64,000 nt of DNA from Dendrobium chrysotoxum (Eukaryota; Streptophyta; Magnoliopsida; Asparagales; Orchidaceae), in assembly GCA_019925795.1 (NCBI GenBank), contig CM034307.1, positions 12,855,197-12,919,196 on the forward strand, in the 5' to 3' direction. The stretch's first letter is position 1, and each line of letters starts with the position of its first letter. Below, piece after piece: positions 1 through 10,746 of this stretch. The notes beneath the pieces were generated by a model. It was not told where the DNA came from. It did no database searches and saw only the letters and a list, made by a program, of their open reading frames with translations. A program made the translations under genes and the position numbers.

Positions 1-284
1 TTAAAATAATAGCTTTTAGATCTTGGACTACCTGTAGGAACCATCCTAATAATGTGTGACAACACTAGTGCAATTTACATATCAAAAAATCCAATTCAGC
101 ACTCACGATAAAGTATATAGACATTAGACATCACTTCATAAGAGATCATGTAGCCAAAGGAGATATTGAACTGCACCATATTGCTACTGGAGATTAATTG
201 GCTGATATTTTCACAAAATCACTAGCTTATGACACCTTTAGTACATTGAGAATAAAATTAGGTGTCATAGACATTCTTGCTTAA
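1..284 (+). pseudogene. pol: Element A1: 3' end of SIRE-type copia pol (RNase H tail)
   Basis: This is the last part of a Ty1/copia polyprotein, cut by the window edge. Translated in the + frame it gives the C-terminal RNase H signature seen again in elements B, C and D: a CDNTSAIYISKNP segment, then HIDIRHHFIRDHV, then LADIFTK, ending in GVIDILA and a TAA at 282-284. The RNase H domain removes the RNA strand during reverse transcription. There is a one-base slip after the IQH residues near 103 and an in-frame stop before LADIF (about 196), so it is dead. An envelope-like frame follows downstream, the order known for the SIRE lineage. Confidence 0.85.
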
Positions 285-411
285 TTTTAAAATAAAAGAA
301 AAAAAAATGTGTGTTGTCCTTTTTTGTTTGTTGTCTTGTACATAAAAAAAAGGGTTTCCTGATCTTCTCACACTCATCTTGCTGATACTCAAACCTTGGA
401 TTTCTGTGCGT

Positions 412-957
412 ATCATACTGTACGATTAACTATTGTACTATACGATCCTTACAAATACGCAAATCACAGCCTTCCATTCCATCCACAGTTCAGATATGTC
501 AGATATTGTCTTCATCGTACTGTACGAACCCATATCGTACTGTATGATATACATTATTGATCGTCGTGCTGTACGATACACCTCTCGTATGGTACTATCA
601 ACATGTCAATTTGGATTGGGATGAATTTAAACACGACTGGTATGAAAATTATTATTGTTCATACTGTACAACCACCTGTTCGTACTATACGAACACTTTT
701 GTCAAAAGTTATTCAGACGACTCCTCGGGACGAACGACTGCTCTCTCTCAATCGTACTGTACGATTCTGATCGTACTGTATGATTTGACTCCTTTTTTTG
801 ACACATTGTTCAGATGAAATAAATCACCATATCATACTGTATAAACCTCTATTGTACTGTACGATACCTCTGCAATTCTTTAAATTGAAGGGATTCCTTT
901 GTTCATTTCACTCGCACCTCTTCCAAATCTTTGATCCCTTCAAACATTCTCTGCTCT
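412..957 (+). promoter_or_regulatory. GTAC-motif array and TATA-like box upstream of the A1 envelope-like frame
   Basis: Between pol and the envelope-like start codon there are about ten copies of the near-palindrome TCGTACTGTACGA and its decayed forms, for example near 537, 568, 750, 768 and 852. They end about 90 bases before the ATG. A TATA-like CTTTAAATTG lies at 878-887, then a C/T-rich leader leads to the ATG at 958. The same order is found upstream of the envelope-like frame in A2, B and D, and within the LTRs. Promoter function is inferred. Confidence 0.5.
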
Positions 958-2063
958 ATGGCTTGTGGAAGCAAGCGAGCATGACTGATCTAGGGGATCT
1001 CTTCCTCCTCTCGATGGTTTGACGACCGCTTTCTCTCTATCGCAGACAAAAAAGCTTATAACAAATTTAAAGAGGCAAAGATCACTCCTTCCCGCATGCT
1101 TAATCAAACTGCTCTCATCTTCGAGGTTATGATTCTCTTTGCCTCTACGACTCTCCAATTCCTTCTTACACTAGCCTTTCCATTTCACTCTAAAATTCTC
1201 TATGAATTCCTAGCCAACCTTAAGATCGATCTAGAATGCACAACACTGACTTCCTTTGTCTGCAAACATAATGTCGTTATCACTAAAGACGACATAGCTG
1301 CACACATTGTACTCTCCACTGAAGGACCTCATCCCCAATCTCTACTCACTAATGATTATGATTGGACATTGGTCAACATGCTACTTAGAAATGTCCCCAC
1401 TAATCAAAACCTACTACTTGTCCAAAGTCTTAATCAAAATGCTCGCATTATCCAGCACATTCTTCGCACATCCATAATACCCAAAGCTGGCGACCGCATA
1501 CACATTACCCCACTTCTGTCTGTGGTCACTTACTTAATCATGTTAGCCACCAAATTTGATAAAGCTCAAATGATCTTAGACTATAATCATACCTTGGCTG
1601 CTATTCGATATCCTAGTACCCGAAGAAAATAAAATCTTGCCTTAGGACATGTCATAGGCTACATCCTAGATGCCAAATATCAAATCCACTATCCCCTCCC
1701 TCCAGATAATATACCTATTTTCTACATGGATGCTTCCTTCTACATTCTTTTCCATCGGGGGCACGCACACGCTGATCCTGATTTTGATGAAGAAGAGGAA
1801 GCTGCTCCAGTGGGAGGACCTCCACCACCTCCCATTCCACCATCTGGCCTTACCTACCCTGCCTACCCTTAGGACGATGTGCTTCAATGACTTGATCGAC
1901 TAGAAACTCGGCTGGGTCAACAAATTGACCAACAACACCGGTAGCATGAAGAGGATATGTAATGGTTTGGCACATGACTCGCCTCAATCGATCAAAATTT
2001 TGTGTCCCTCCATCTGCACTTTCAGCCACCACCACCACCACCTGATCAGGATCCCGACTATTA
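958..2063 (+). pseudogene. Element A1: envelope-like / 'putative plant transposon protein' frame
   Basis: This frame lies between pol and the 3' LTR, as in SIRE-type copia elements; related proteins appear in databases as 'putative plant transposon protein'. It has the same plan as the copies in B and D: a short basic start (MACGSKR), a central globular part of about 200 residues with a SLNQNARIIQHILRTSII stretch, an acidic DFDEEEE patch, a proline-rich linker, a glutamine-rich segment (RLETRLGQQ) and a run of prolines before DQDPDY. The reading frame is kept from 958 to 2063 but is broken by several stops, including ones at codons 9 and 12, after STRRK, and in the Q-rich part. No signal peptide or strong membrane segment is visible, so a true envelope role is doubtful. 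Confidence 0.7.
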
Positions 2064-2421
2064 GTTGTTTGTATTTGTGTTTGTTTTGTAGTTCCTTTTT
2101 TTGTACTATCCTTTTCTTGTATTGGTTGTTTTACTATTTTTCTTGTTTGTACTAGTTTGAGTGTTCTTCTCTTTTTGCTGCTTTCAAAAGGGGGAGAAGT
2201 TCTGTGATGTTATGTTTCTTATTATGTTCTTAAAATTAATGTTATTTATCATTCTTATTAAGTTCTGTTAATCTCATTATGTTATAATTAAAATTTAAAA
2301 AAATTTTGAAAATCTCCCTTTTTTTTAAAATCTATCATCTAGTGAGGGGGAGCTAAGGAAGAAATAACATCTATTGTGGCTATCATATAATATTATTTGA
2401 CACCATCAAAAAGGGAAAGAT
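2064..2421 (+). other. A1 spacer between envelope-like frame and LTR, with two purine tracts
   Basis: No gene is seen. A purine tract, AAAAGGGGGAGAAG, lies near 2187-2200, and a second, AAAAAGGGAAAGAT, at 2408-2421 directly abuts the LTR and is the better polypurine-tract candidate for plus-strand priming. The spacer is about 1 kb shorter than the matching spacers of B, C and D and lacks their TGTGCATCTTTT repeats. Confidence 0.5.
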
Positions 2422-4197
2422 TTTTACAATCCGGGATCCCAAGCACTTGATTTTGATGATGACAAATAATACTGACTGAATTAATATGTTCTTCCTTGAA
2501 AATTATAAATGTTTATTTCTATCTGTGAACACTAACATTTCAAGTAAGATACACACAACTCAAGACTGTTGAAGACTCAAGACGGGGTAGACTAGGATGT
2601 GCAAAAATTTATTTTCTTATTTTCTTTATTTTTTATTTTTGAGTCTGCCACAAAAGTATGTATGCAAAAGGGGTGACCAAGCACACACACACAGGGGGAT
2701 AGTTAAATTTTTAATTAAAATTTAAAGTTTTTAAAACCCATCATACTATATGATTTTGTATCGTACTGTACGATATGTCATTTAAATTCAGGCTTAACAG
2801 CTAATTTGGGATGACTAGTTTTAGAAACTAATCGTACTGTACGATCTTCATTGTACTGTATAATTTGTTACAACCTAAAAACCCTAGCTGCCAGCATAAG
2901 TTTAGTAAGAGTTTAAAATTTATTTTTGAACTAATCATACGATATGATGTCAATCATACTGTACAATCATTTAAAATCTTACCAAAATTATCCCCCGTAA
3001 TCAGGCAATTAAATCTTGGTTTCTTAATTACATTTGATTGTACTGTACGATGTCAATCATGTTGTACAATGGATATAGACGATTTTGGATCACCCCGTAG
3101 ATCATACCAGATGAAACCATGATTTTTTATATTGATCGTCTTGGATGATATTTATATTGTATCAGACGATGGACTAAAATGAACTAATCGTACTGTACAA
3201 ATGGTACAGTGCGGGATGATGGACATAGATGAATTTCGTTCATCTCATAGATCATCCCGTATAAATAGTTGAAAATAAAATGATCGTTTAGTACGATCTA
3301 TGGATCGTACAGTATGATGTTCGTAAAATTTGTGAACTGTTCTTCTACATTTGTACTTGACGAAACTATTTTTGAACTGATTGTACTGTACGATATTTGA
3401 TCGTACTGTACGAACAGAACCATCAAACTGGAATTTTTAGGAATTTCTTAAGCCTAATTCAAAAGGATTTTTTTTTATTCATTGAGAAGTAGTTGAGGCC
3501 ATGGTTAACAGAGGAAGGAACTCTTGAGAGGGAGCTTTTGGAGAGATTCAAGGTTTGTGAGAGGAAGGAGAAGGTGAGCTTGAGCGTGAGGGAGAAGGAG
3601 TGTGAGGGGATCATATGGTTGCTCTGAGCTAGCTACACGCTTGCTCCTCCTGTGGCCTTAGTGAGTCTGGGGATGGTTCTCTAGGAAGAGGGGCTTCAAG
3701 GTCAATGTCCACGAGGTACTATGCCGTCTCCAGGAGAGAGAAAAAGGAGAAGGTTCGCTGTCGTCACTGAGAGGGTGACATAGCGTCTGGTACTCCGCCA
3801 CACCGGGGAAGGTGAAAGTGAGTCTTATAAAGGCTTCTCCGCCTTGTTGTGGGAGCATAAGGAGAGTCAACTTTTAGTAGTGCGATTCTAGGAGTGGAGG
3901 GTTCCGGGGAGTGGACGTAGGTCAAGTGATCGAACCACAATAAAAATTTCTGGTGTGGTTTCCCATTTTTTACTGCACTTTATTTTTCACGCATTTATTT
4001 ACTATTTTAATTACTTGATAAAAAATTTGATCTTGATCTTGTATTATGAGATTTACAATTGTGTCACCAATATTGTAGTTGTGAACGAATCATTAGCTTC
4101 TGCATTCTACTTATTAAATGTTTATTTAAAAATACAAAAAAATTAGAACTCCTATTTAAGATTAATTTTTAAAATACCAATTCACCCTCCCTCATGG
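2422..4197 (+). repeat. Element A1: 3' LTR, lacking its terminal end
   Basis: The start follows the polypurine tract and aligns with the LTR starts of A2 and C; the terminal TG has become TT. In order it holds a short leader containing a GCACACACACAC landmark near 2675, a GTAC-motif array (about 2746-3410), a block matching the 'season' of B, C and D LTRs with tract GTGGTTCGGTC-like and CCCGGAG-like sequence in reverse complement (about 3640-3955), and the AATTCACCCTCC landmark near 4185. The last 50-60 bases, which in other copies run through CTTGGTTAGCC to the terminal CA, are missing. The next element (A2) begins almost at once. Confidence 0.7.
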
Positions 4198-4211
4198 TGC
4201 ATCTCGTACTT

Positions 4212-4506
4212 TCTATGTTGCTCAAGTCTTATGGCTTAAATAGCATATCCTTGACCTTGGGGTCCCTGTCGACACTATTATAACACTATTACCATTTGTA
4301 TCTTAAAAAATCCAAGCCAACTCTCCTGGAATAAGCATATAGACATTAGACACCATTTTACTAGAGATCATGTGACAAAGGAAGATACAGAACTACTTCA
4401 TATAGCTAAAAAAAATCAATTGGCAAACATCTCTATAAAACCCCTTTCCTATGACATCTTTACCACCCCGAGGAATAGACTTGGTGTTATAAACATTCAT
4501 GCTTGA
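4212..4506 (+). pseudogene. pol: Element A2: 3' end of SIRE-type copia pol (RNase H tail)
   Basis: This is a second copy of the RNase H tail found at 1-284, more decayed. Recognisable pieces are the ISI/HIDIRHHF-equivalent at about 4335-4360, the DHVTKEDTELLHIA-equivalent at about 4365-4405, and the QLANISIKPLSYD-equivalent at about 4415-4450, ending with a TGA at 4504-4506 in the position of the normal stop. Several stops and frame slips are present. It starts within 15 bases of the broken A1 LTR, so the rest of this element's pol, its gag and its 5' LTR have been lost, probably by recombination or deletion. Confidence 0.75.
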
Positions 4507-5169
4507 TCTAGGATAAATTGGAAATTAAAAACTTAAATATTTTTTTGTGTTTTTATGTAATTATTTTTGTGGTTATTGATGTTTGTTATTTATGTTTGTG
4601 ATCTATTTATGTGAATTTTTTTCATGAAGTTTTCTTAATCATCACACACAAATTAAAAATTTCTAACATCGCATTGTATGATCATATATCATATCATACG
4701 ATCTTCATAAAATGTCGCATCACTGCTCATAGTATATCCAACAGTTTTAATTAATCAATTATTGGTGATCGTATTATACGAACATCCCATTCATATTGCA
4801 TAATACACGTGGCACTCATCATTAGATGAATTAAATTTGGCTGGTATGATATTTAATATCTTATCATAATGTAAGAACACATATTTGTCCTATATGATAA
4901 CCAGTCAATGATCGTCCAGAATGATGCCTCGGGATGACCATTTTAACATTGATCGTCCAATACAATTTTAATCATACTATTTGATAGGACCAACTTTTTT
5001 AATTGATTAGACTAGACAAATTAAATTCTTCCAGTCGTACTATAAAATTGTATATTATATTATACAATCTATATGATTTCTATTTAAAGAGAGGAATCTC
5101 AAGCATTCTCTTCAGACCAATCCTTCCTCTCAATATTTCTCTCTTCTTGTACAAGTTTCTACTCTTTAT
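4507..5169 (+). promoter_or_regulatory. Decayed GTAC-motif array and TATA-like box upstream of the A2 envelope-like frame
   Basis: The stretch has no gene. From about 4670 to 5060 it carries strongly decayed relatives of the TCGTACTGTACGA motif (for example near 4770, 5035 and 5060). A TATA-like CTATTTAAAG is at 5080-5089 and is followed by a C/T-rich leader up to the ATG at 5170. The arrangement matches A1, B and D. Function is inferred from that conservation of order. Confidence 0.4.
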
Positions 5170-6290
5170 AATGGCCGATGGATAGCGCTCAAGGGCTTTC
5201 ATAGGGAGTTCTTCCAGACGTCTAGTTAATCCCCATTTTCCTAAAGCAACAGATGAAACGAAAAATCATCATTTTAAGGCTTCCATGATCAACCATTCTA
5301 AGATCATAAATCATGAAGTTTTAACTTTTAAGTACTCGATCTATTTGCTCGGATGCCCCTTCAATTTATTGTTACTCTGACATTTCCATTCAACTCTAAG
5401 TTACTGTATGAATTTTTTGCTAGCCTTTAAATCAACAATAAGGGCACTACCCTTCAATCTTATGTCACTAGAAGGCCCATAGAAATTATATTTCTAGAAT
5501 TTGATCAATTTCTGTATATTTCTACTACGAGTGAAAAAGTTCACTCTTTAGCTTTTCTTCCTAACTATAATTGGACTCCTATCAACACCACCCTTAGAGA
5601 GTCTACAATAAATAGTCATATTTCTCACGTTAACACCTTAGTCTAAGACACCCCAAATCATTCAACACATCATTCAAAATTTAGTCATTCTAAAAGCTAT
5701 CAATATGTTAAACATCACACCTCTTCTATCCCTCATTACCAACTTTATCATGACTGAGATTGAATTCAATGCAGCTGATTTGATAGTTTGATACATTGAA
5801 AACCTTACCTGCATTAGAGATCACAGAAATAAGAAAAATCCATCTTCTATTCTTTTATTCAAACAACTCCTTCCATGTCATGCATTAAGTCATATCATTG
5901 CCTATATTTTGGAATCAAAATACAATCTTTAATTTCTTGCACCACTCGACCATCTTCCAATCTTTATTCAAAAAACTCCTTTCACATCCTTTATAGTGCT
6001 CATCACTTAAATGTTCATTATGTGGACCCCAAGCTATGGGATGCAGAGGGAGGTCCAACACCAGCTCCAGCACCAGCACCTATACTCCATCCTTCTCAGT
6101 ATGAAACACTTATTCAAATATTTTATTAGATGGAGAATTGTTTTAATGCTTACATCATGGAGTAGCATCAACCCCATGATATTTATATGGCATGATTTGG
6201 AGAGCAGTTTGTATCCCATCATCAAGACTTTCATCCACCTCTACCACCACCACCTGATTAGAGGCCTTTCTATTTTTAGCATAAGTTGTT
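5170..6290 (+). pseudogene. Element A2: decayed envelope-like frame
   Basis: The ATG at 5170 is followed at once by a stop (MADG, then TAG), but the downstream sequence still matches the envelope-like frames of A1, B and D when read in several frames: an SSSRRLVN start, a FNLLL..LTFPFNSKLLYEF-like part at about 5360-5415, an NHPKIIQHIIQNLVILKA-like part at about 5640-5700, an alanine-proline repeat (PAPAPAPAPI) at 6060-6085 and proline residues at about 6235-6255. Frame slips and many stops make it the most decayed of the four copies. Confidence 0.6.
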
Positions 6291-6632
6291 TATTATAGTT
6301 CATATCTATATTTTCTTTTCATTATCCTTTTTATTTATTTTTCTTGTTATGCTTAGTCATTCCTCCTTTTTGGTGATGTCAAATAGAGAGTAGAATATTA
6401 TTGGTAAGTTATATTTCTACATTATTATTATTAGTCTAGTTTTTGTTTATTTCTTAATCATGATTATGTATTATTCTCTTATTCATGATTATGTGTTGTT
6501 CTAGTTCTTCTCGTTCATTCCTAAAATAAAAAACAAAAAAACTCCATATATTTGAAAAACTCAACTTGTAAGGGGGAGCTTAGGATATAGAAAAATTAAT
6601 TTGAAATTATATCCAATAATGTTTGTCTTCAT
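6291..6632 (+). other. A2 spacer before the polypurine tract
   Basis: AT-rich sequence with no gene. A second purine-rich GTAAGGGGGAGCTTAGG lies near 6568-6584, comparable to the inner purine tract of A1. Confidence 0.4.
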
Positions 6633-6955
6633 AAAAAAGGGGGAGATTGTTGCAAATTTTGACCCAGGTCTTATGATTTTGATAATAACAAATATTATTA
6701 GGTTGTTTACTATGTCATTTCCTATTATCATTATAATTAGATATTTGTTCATGTGCACTAACATTGTAGGTCGACCGTACACCATGCAAAGTGATCAACT
6801 CAAGAAGGGTAGAATAGATATAAGTTTCTTTAAGAGTCAATATCTTTACTTTTATGTAATTCAATATTTCTTGAGTCAAAGTATTATATTTGGGGGATGC
6901 TAAACTCGGTGACCATGCACACACATGCTGGTGAGTGAGAAAATGAGAAAATTAG
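6633..6955 (+). repeat. Element A2: polypurine tract and first part of its 3' LTR
   Basis: AAAAAAGGGGGAGAT (6633-6647) is a typical polypurine tract, followed directly by TGTTGCAAAT, the start of a SIRE-type LTR. The copy matches the other LTRs through the TGACTCAAG-like and GACCATGCACACACA landmarks (about 6830-6925) and then stops about 310 bp in; beyond it lies MULE-related sequence on the other strand. The GTAC array, TATA region and U5 are therefore missing. Confidence 0.75.
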
Positions 6956-6959
6956 AAGT

Positions 6960-7761
6960 GTAATTTATTTGAAATAATCGTATTGGACTCCTATCAACCA
7001 CCATAATTTGCATATTATTTCTTATGGACCAACCTTGTAAGACAAATTGCAGTTCTGATTTTTGTTGGAAGCACCTATGTTTTACCAATTTATTTGGAAT
7101 GACAAATTCCTCATTTGTTAAGCTAAAAAGAGTACTACTATTAGATGTAACCTATGCATTCCATTGACGGGTAAACCTAGGAATCTCAACATATTCATTA
7201 TCATCTATCATGCCTTCCTTTGTATTTTTAGTCCTTACATAGTATTTGTAAATAGTGTCATTGGTATTCTCTCGAACAATATTATTGATAACACTTAGAT
7301 CATGAACCATATCATCAAATTCTTCATCCATATTATCACTTGAACCACTGCTCATTGTCTCGTACCCATCATCAATTATAGGAGCTAATAATCTAACATC
7401 GTTGACTTCAAAAATAGAAATAAGATGAGAATGTGTTGAAGGAATAGGTATATTCATTTCCTATGAGTTTCATGTGGATCTGCATTACACTTATGTAATA
7501 TTATATAACGAGTAATAAAAAATTCTACAACTAACATAATTAATAGTTTCTTCGAATCCTAACAACCTAAGGTGTAAATTTGGCATTATCAAGTGCCTTT
7601 AAGAAGCATCTTGCAACTCATCTCTTTGGTCGAGTACGACTTAAATGTGAATTTGAGCCGAAAGATTTATGTCAGAATTTTTATATGCTGGAATTTTTAC
7701 AACCTCCACATATAGAATTAGAACTTCAGCAACAACCAATGACAATATAAATTCACATGCT
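6960..7761 (-). pseudogene. MULE (mudrA-like) transposase fragment, third and largest piece
   Basis: Read on the minus strand this continues the MULE frame broken at 19216 by element B. The first residues after the target site give ACEFILSLVVAEVLILYVEVV, the expected continuation of the KVEDD end of the piece at 19216-19457. After a decayed part, an open stretch at 7152-7457 gives a linker rich in Asp, Glu and Ser, and at about 6960-7110 the frame reads EFVIPNK, then LQFVLQGWSIRNN and MQIMVVDRSPIRLF. This last part resembles the plant MuDR-type DNA-binding domain that precedes the transposase core. The catalytic core itself is absent: the sequence ends where the A2 LTR begins. The name rests on family pattern and not on a search. 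Confidence 0.55.
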
Positions 7762-7766
7762 TCATC

Positions 7767-9466
7767 TGAAAGTTCGTGTAGGTTATTAAACCTAATAGAA
7801 CTATCCCAAGGCTAACCAAGAGGAGGGTGAATTAGTTAATTAAAAATTTCTTAGAATTTTTAAAAACCATTTTTAGAAAATTTAATCGATGATCCTAAAA
7901 TTTGCAGTTGTTTGAATATAATTATCACAAATGAAATTCCAACCACAGTAATTTAAAGTATAAAAAAATAAAATATAGGAAAAAGTAAAGGAACAAAATA
8001 ACACCAAATTTTATAGTGGTTCGGTCCAACTAGACCTACGTGCACTCCCCGAAGACTACGTCTTCAAGTATTGCAATAAACAATAGTGACTCTCCTTTTG
8101 ACCCCACAGCAAGGCGGAGAAGCCCTTATAAACTCTCTTCAACCAATCCGATGCAGCAGAAAACTGATGCCTTTTATAATCTTCAAGTGATGGCAGCATA
8201 CCGTTATGTCCATTTTCACCCTCCTGATGAAGGCAGAGAACCCTCATCCTTTTTCACCCTCCTGGTGAAGATAGAGTAACGTTATGCTTTTCACCCTCTT
8301 AGTGAAGTTAGAGAACTGTCATCCTTTTTCACACTCCTGATAAAGACAGAGAGCCCGCATCCTTTTTCACCCTCCTAGTGAAGGCAGAGAACCCGATCTC
8401 CTTTATAGATCTTCTCTCAAGAGTCTCCAAAGAAGTAGGGTAGAAGTTTGAAGAAGATAAATAATATATCCTTACCTTTGGGCAATCTTATGAATTCCTC
8501 ATAATTTCCTCTTGTAAGATCTCTCACTCTCCACTCCCAAACACTCTCCAAACACACTCTCCTTTTTCACTCTAAAGAGAAAATACATAGTAAAAAGATT
8601 GGTAGACAGTTTCTTGGACTCATTATATAATAACTTCATAAAAAATTGCCTAAAAACTAAAATTTCAAAGTCAAACGAAGTCAGATCATACAGTATGATC
8701 GTGGATCGTCTATACGAGCAATTCAAAAATCCTGAGACAAACTGGTACGAACTTCATTTTGTACACTATCAATCATCTACATGACTTTATATTGTCTATA
8801 TAAATAGTTCAAGTTCTTCTAGATAATCTGGTACGATACATATTTTGTATACTATCATTCGTCTGTACGATTTTAGTTCAACTGGATGAACAGTTTAAGT
8901 TTGTCTGGAAGATCTGGTACGATACATATTTTGTACACTGTCAGTCATCTGTATGATTTTAGTTTGTCTGAACGAACAATACATGTTTTTCTGGACGATC
9001 TAGTATGAATAAGATTTTGTATACTGTCACTTGTCTATATAATTTTAGTTTGTCTAGATGAATAGTTCAATTTCATCTGGATGATCTAGTATGAACTGGA
9101 TTTCATACATTGTTAGTCATTTGTACGAACTAACATCGTACAGTATGAATAGGGTAAAAATTTTAATTTCAATTTTTTAACCCTTTCCCCCTGTATGTGT
9201 GTGCACAGTTACCCAATTATAATCACACTTGTTCTGACTCAAAAATAAAAATTTATAGACTGTATTACATAAAATCCTATTCTACTCTTTCTTAAAGTCT
9301 TCAGCAATCTGGAGTATGATTTCTCTGAAATGTTAGTATACACTAAAACAAATAGAAATATATCCAATGTACGTTAAGAGAAATAATAATATCAGAACAA
9401 TAATATTTTATTATCATCAAAAAATCATATAACATAAAACTCAATCTTGATTTCTAAGTTTCAATA
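7767..9466 (-). repeat. Element B: 3' LTR
   Basis: It pairs with 17515-19215. Reading on the minus strand, the start TGTTG has become TATTG at 9466 and the end is CTTTCA at 7767. Landmarks in order are GTGCACACACATAC near 9190-9210, a GTAC/tandem-repeat array at about 8680-9150, a TATA-like TTATATAATG at 8622-8631, a repeated CACCAGGAGGGTGAAAA block at about 8200-8400 and CCTCTTGGTTAGCC near 7815. The block near 8200-8400 is made of about four 50-bp imperfect repeats downstream of the TATA box, so it lies in the transcribed leader. Confidence 0.9.
8680..9150 (-). repeat. Tandem repeats of about 90 bp with GTAC motifs in the U3 of element B
   Basis: Four to five imperfect units, beginning near 8725, 8810, 8905, 8985 and 9065, each carry the order TTCAAGTTTGTCTGGA, GATCTGGTACGATACAT, TTTGTACACT and CATCTGTACGATTTTAG on the + strand. 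They sit upstream of the TATA-like box and so are placed as an enhancer array would be. The matching 5' LTR shows the same units at about 18430-18880. Confidence 0.7.
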
Positions 9467-10746
9467 TTCTCACCCTTTTTTATGATGGCAAAATCATTAT
9501 TGTTTGAATTAAAATTAAAAGAACTTTTTCTCCTTAGCCCCCCCTTAATGAATGCTCAATTAAAATCAAGGGAAGGGAATAAAATTCATCTAAAAAACAC
9601 AAGTTCATAAGAAAACACATGACTTATGAAAAACATAAGATGAAAACATAAGACTATCATATGTATAAGACCAAAGAATGTCACAAGAACAAAGACCAAC
9701 AAGAAGAAACACACACAATAATAAATAAACAAACAATCACACGATGACTCCCTCCGAACAAACAAACATTCACATGATTATTCCCTCTTTTGACAACAGC
9801 AAAAAGGGTGAAATCCCAAAAGAAAATAAGTTTCTGTGGACAAATCGAATAGCTGGTGAAAAAGATAATTTAAAATAGTTGGCAAAAATAACCTTAAAAT
9901 CCTGATGCAAAAAGAAAGACTTTTCAATAAAAGAATAATTAAGATAGGAAAAGTCAACCAAGTTCAATGTCCGTTCTAGATATATCAAATAAAGTAATTA
10001 TTACAAAAATAATTAAATAAAGATCAATTAGTAATTTAATAGTTGAGATTATTATCGAATTTATAGATTTTTGTAAGAATTAGAGAGATAGAGGAATGAA
10101 CTGAATGATACTTGATCTTTCGATTGGCGACCATTGCACATCACTTCTAATTTTGGCACGCTTTGTGCATCTTTTAAGTTTGGGCTAATTTTGTGCCTCT
10201 TTTCATTTTTGGCGAACATTGCGCATCTCTTTTTAAATTTTTTGCACATTTTGTGCATCTTTTTAATTTTGGGCTAATTTTGTGCCTCTTTTCATTTTTG
10301 TTCTTTTCGATATCAACAATTGTTAAACAAAACCCAATAATTAACAAGAAAATCAACACATTGAACAAAAAATTCAAAAATAAGTCATCTCTTTTGCAAC
10401 AATTTTTACTAAAACATTAGTATCTATAAGTGCAAGAAGATGATCTTCCTATCTATATCTAATCACAATTTGATTTAATGTTTGAGAATTAAAATTTTGC
10501 TAGGAAATTAAGTTGAAGTGCAAATTATTTTAAACAATCTCTTAGATCAATATTACTAATTTGAACAAAAGAAACCTAAATACAATACAAGAGAATTAAC
10601 ACAAGGACAAATATTATTTCATTCATCATTTTTTAAAAAAAAAATAAACTCAAGACACAAACTATAATAATATCACAAACATCCATAATCTCATTACATG
10701 AAAATTAGAAAAGCAAAACATTCATCGATTACAACAAAAATAAAAA
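9467..10746 (-). other. Element B: 3' untranslated spacer with polypurine tract and TGTGCATC repeats
   Basis: The tract TCATAAAAAAGGGTGAGAA (minus strand, 9467-9485) abuts the LTR. At about 10125-10310 there is a run of 25-30 bp repeats; on the + strand they read as TTTGTGCATCTTTT or TTTGTGCCTCTTTT joined by TTTTGGGC or TTTTGGCG. The same run occurs in the equivalent place in C and D. No gene is seen in the remainder. Confidence 0.65.

Noticed and set aside
958..2063. Envelope-like frame as a viral-type membrane glycoprotein
   Set aside because: None of the four copies shows a signal peptide, a clear transmembrane span or glycosylation pattern; the name is used only for its position after pol.
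2187..2200. Purine tract as the A1 LTR boundary
   Set aside because: The sequence after it does not match any LTR start, while the tract at 2408-2421 is followed by one.
8056..8279. Open stretches in LTRs (for example 8040-8279, 17758-18091, 19628-20080, 37990-38274)
   Set aside because: They are translations of the imperfect GAGGGTGAAAA or GAGGAAGCGAAA leader repeats of the LTRs and occur on both strands.
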